From: Rubricoccus sp038746605
GTDB lineage: Bacteria; Bacteroidota; Rhodothermia; Rhodothermales; Rubricoccaceae
Reading direction: 5' to 3'
DNA: 64,000 nt
Assembly: GCA_038746605.1 (NCBI GenBank)
Contig: JBCDKM010000009.1
Coordinates: 62,001 to 126,000 of the forward strand
Position numbers and translations under genes: made by a program. The notes under the pieces were generated by a model that was given only the letters and a program-made list of their open reading frames with translations, was not told the DNA's origin and searched no databases. Below are positions 62,022 through 64,000 of the stretch, in pieces (positions within the stretch are counted from its first letter, which is position 1; every line of letters begins with the position of its first letter).

Positions 62022-63422
62022 CTACCGCACGACCGTGAATGGTGCACTCATCCTCCCCGCCTCGGTGACGAGGCGGACCACGTAGACGCCCGGCGCGAGG
62101 GCGCTCGTCTCGATCTCTGCGCTCTGCTCGCCCACCTGACGGGGACCGTCCGCGATGACGAGCACTTCCCGGCCCCGCGTGTCGAAGACGCTCACCCGCA
62201 CCGCGCCGGACTCTGTCTGCTGCCACCGCGCCGTGGTCTGACCCGTCGAGGGGTTCGGCTCCACGCGCACGCCGAGGCGGGCGGACTCGGGGACCTCCGC
62301 TGCATTTGCCACAGGCAGCGGGTTCACCGTGCGGTACACCCCGTGCACCTCCGTCCCGAGATGAGGCAGCGACACCACCAGCCGACCTTCCGCGTCCACG
62401 AACGCGTTCCGAAGGCGGATCCGGTCCGGGTCCGGGACCGGCGCACGACCTGCGAGCGACCACGTCTCGCCTCCGTCATCCGTGCGGTAGATGTACCCGG
62501 CGGAGAGAAGCACGAGCATCGAACGCGGCTGGCCCGCTGCGCCGAGCCACACCAGCGCGCCCGGACTCCCGATCCCTCCGAGCACGTCGGGCAGCGGCAC
62601 GCGAGGGCCCCAGGTGTCTCCTCCGTCGTCGGAGTAGCTCACGCCGAGGTGGGGGACTTCGTTGTTGCCATAGAGTGCGAAGACCCGAGGCTGTCCGTCC
62701 GGTCCTTCGCCCTCGGTGATTCTGCGGACCCCGAAGCGGCTGTACCCCCGCGCATCGATCTCCCACAGGCCGCTCGGGCGAAAGCTCTCGCCTCCGTCGT
62801 CGGAGATGGCGATGCCGCCGAGCCCACCGTGGAGCACGCGCCCGGAGTGGGGGCCGCGCGTGAGAATCGCCATCGTCCATGCTCGGATGGCGTCGGTGCC
62901 GAAGAGGGCGGGGTCATAGACCGACTCGATGAAGCTGCGACCGCGGTCGGTGCTGTAGGCGAGGCCGTAGGTGTGACGGGAGACGCGGCGGTCGTGGCCT
63001 CCGGTGAAGAGGCGTCCGCCTGAGCGGGGCAAGCCGAGCGGGGCAACGACGAGGAGGTCCTCGCCCCGTGCGTTGTATGTCTCCTCCCACGTCCGGCCTC
63101 CATCTACCGAGCGATGAACATCACTGCGGTAGTGAACGAGAAGCGTGTCGGGGCTGAGGAAGACCAGGGCCTCCGCATCGTTGGGGATCGACGTGGTGTC
63201 TCTCCATGTGTTGGCTACCTCGTCGTAGACGTAGATCGCGTCGTCATAATCGATGGAGACGCCACTGCTCCAGAGGCTGCCGTCGGGGGCGTGGGTGAAG
63301 AACTCGGCGTCGAAGGGCGGGGTACCGAGGCGCTCCCAGGTGAAGCCAGCGCCAGGAGGCAGGTCCTGCGCGAGGCCGGGCACGGCGGAGAGCACGAACA
63401 GTAGAAGAGTCAGCGAGCGCAT
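62022..63422 (-). CDS. Exported BNR/sortilin-like propeller with type IX sorting domain
   Basis: 466 residues from the ATG at 63422. Signal peptide (LLLFVLSAVPGLAQ), then several BNR/Asp-box units (SVDGGRTWEETY, STDRGRSFIES, SDDGGESFRPS, SDDGGDTWGPR, TDDGGETWSLA) typical of sialidase- or sortilin-like propellers, though without visible catalytic residues. A C-terminal T9SS sorting domain (VRVEPNPSTGQTTARW; APGVYVVRLVTEAGRMSAPF) marks export and surface attachment. Probably a surface-exposed protein; ligand unknown. Near-palindrome of the local repeat is inside the last codons. Confidence 0.85.
   Translation of the reverse strand: MRSLTLLLFVLSAVPGLAQDLPPGAGFTWERLGTPPFDAEFFTHAPDGSLWSSGVSIDYDDAIYVYDEVANTWRDTTSIPNDAEALVFLSPDTLLVHYRSDVHRSVDGGRTWEETYNARGEDLLVVAPLGLPRSGGRLFTGGHDRRVSRHTYGLAYSTDRGRSFIESVYDPALFGTDAIRAWTMAILTRGPHSGRVLHGGLGGIAISDDGGESFRPSGLWEIDARGYSRFGVRRITEGEGPDGQPRVFALYGNNEVPHLGVSYSDDGGDTWGPRVPLPDVLGGIGSPGALVWLGAAGQPRSMLVLLSAGYIYRTDDGGETWSLAGRAPVPDPDRIRLRNAFVDAEGRLVVSLPHLGTEVHGVYRTVNPLPVANAAEVPESARLGVRVEPNPSTGQTTARWQQTESGAVRVSVFDTRGREVLVIADGPRQVGEQSAEIETSALAPGVYVVRLVTEAGRMSAPFTVVR
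62057..62076. repeat. Repeat-like palindrome in a sorting domain
   Basis: CCGCCTCGGTGACGAGGCGG, one base different from the short form, in the coding region (RLVTEAG). May be a copy or an effect of codon choice in a common motif. Confidence 0.5.
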
Positions 63423-63523
63423 GAGCGAGGAGACGAGCAGGAATCAGAGGACAAGAAACGACGCGGCCCTCGGCTCCGCACGGTCGCGGAGCCGGGGCCA
63501 CACAGGAGGACAGATCGGGAGTC

Positions 63524-64000
63524 TCAGCGCAGAACGGTGAGACGCCGGGACAGCTGGGTGCTCTGGGTGCCATCTACCACAACCCGGACCACATAGACGC
63601 CCGCGCGGAGAGACGAGACCTCTGCTTCCAGCGCCACCCGACCAGCTTCATGCGGCGCGTCCGTCAGGGACAGGACACGGCGCCCCAGCAAGTCCACTAC
63701 TTCGGCCCGGACGTGGGCCTCGTGCGGAAGCGTGAGCGTGAGTCGGGCCGTCGCGCGGCTCGGGTTCGGAAGCGGGAGGCTCAGCGCAGGAGCCGAGGCG
63801 TTCGCCGTCTTGGTCGCCGTGGGTGGCTCGGCCTCCGCAGACCGCGCCTCCGGCTCGAAGGGCAGGCCCATGAAGAGGCGCGCCACCTCGACGGCGCGAG
63901 CCCAGCGCTCAGAGTTCTCGTAGCCCGCGAGCGACTCCAGCGTGGACAGGTGGGATCTGGCGTCCTTTACGTCGCCTGCCTCCGCCGCGAGGCGGACGGC
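63524..64000 (-). CDS. C-terminal part of an exported protein with a type IX sorting domain (5' end outside window)
   Basis: The last 158 codons of a gene entering from the right edge. The upstream part is helical and Glu/Ala-rich (LAAEAGDVKDARSHLSTLES), compatible with TPR-like repeats. The C-terminal 75 residues (LSLPLPNPSRATARLTLTLP, LLGRRVLSLTDAPHE, LRAGVYVVRVVVDGTQSTQL) form a T9SS sorting domain. Stop at 63524. Function cannot be told from this fragment. Confidence 0.75.
   Translation of the reverse strand, partial: AVRLAAEAGDVKDARSHLSTLESLAGYENSERWARAVEVARLFMGLPFEPEARSAEAEPPTATKTANASAPALSLPLPNPSRATARLTLTLPHEAHVRAEVVDLLGRRVLSLTDAPHEAGRVALEAEVSSLRAGVYVVRVVVDGTQSTQLSRRLTVLR

Noticed and set aside
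1..64000. CRISPR array, prophage or insertion sequence
   Set aside because: No regularly spaced repeats, transposase, integrase or phage structural genes were seen. The palindromic elements are dispersed, not arrayed.

Overview
The window looks like chromosome from a high-GC, probably marine member of the Rhodothermota/Bacteroidota, most like the Rubricoccaceae (Rubrivirga/Rubricoccus). This is inferred from the gene content, not a database match: type IX secretion C-terminal sorting domains, TonB receptors with carboxypeptidase-regulatory plugs, DUF5686 and DUF5916 proteins, many lipoproteins, and an arginine pathway with an ArgF'-type transcarbamylase. There is no phage, insertion sequence or CRISPR array. 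The only clearly foreign-looking patch is a lower-GC toxin-antitoxin pair at 31.0-32.1 kb.

Layout. 0-2.5 kb: bifunctional aspartokinase/homoserine dehydrogenase (its 3' end lies beyond the window), then tRNA-Ala(GGC). 2.8-6.4 kb: a lipoprotein, a NarL-type two-component system and a fructosamine-kinase-like gene. 6.5-12.3 kb: a TonB receptor with two tandem paralogous lipoproteins. 12.4-16.6 kb: membrane proteins, an NhaC-type antiporter and a DUF2237 gene. 16.7-28.3 kb: a second two-component system, a beta-propeller lipoprotein, a cupin/DnaJ pair, peroxiredoxin, serine dehydratase, a glycosidase-like lipoprotein, a reductase and Rof. 28.4-42.4 kb: outer-membrane proteins, the toxin-antitoxin pair, a MocR regulator, GNAT, DinB, an ABC ATPase remnant, an 11-repeat MORN protein and a photolyase-like protein.

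42.6-51.8 kb is the centrepiece: an eight-gene arginine operon (argG - DUF1611 - argC - argD - argF' - argB - argE - argH). It is preceded by what reads as a complete ribosome-stalling attenuator: a 24-codon leader peptide with six arginines in eight codons, mutually exclusive hairpins, and a terminator whose T-run touches the argG start codon. The operon encodes every step except N-acylation of glutamate; the DUF1611 protein is the natural candidate for that step.

51.8-64 kb: a BLUF photosensor, MreD, ThiL, a BFD-like ferredoxin, sorting-domain proteins, a BtuB-like receptor under a cobalamin riboswitch, a DUF368 (PopT-type) transporter, a MarR gene beside a DUF6069-SDR fusion that lacks the SDR catalytic residues, and a LuxR-type regulator whose promoter spacer contains an 11-G tract (probable phase variation).

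Throughout, about 28 copies of a palindromic element (short form CCGCCTCGGTGCCGAGGCGG, long form with about 14 extra central bases) sit mostly a few bases past stop codons. At least three lie inside conserved genes, read through in frame.
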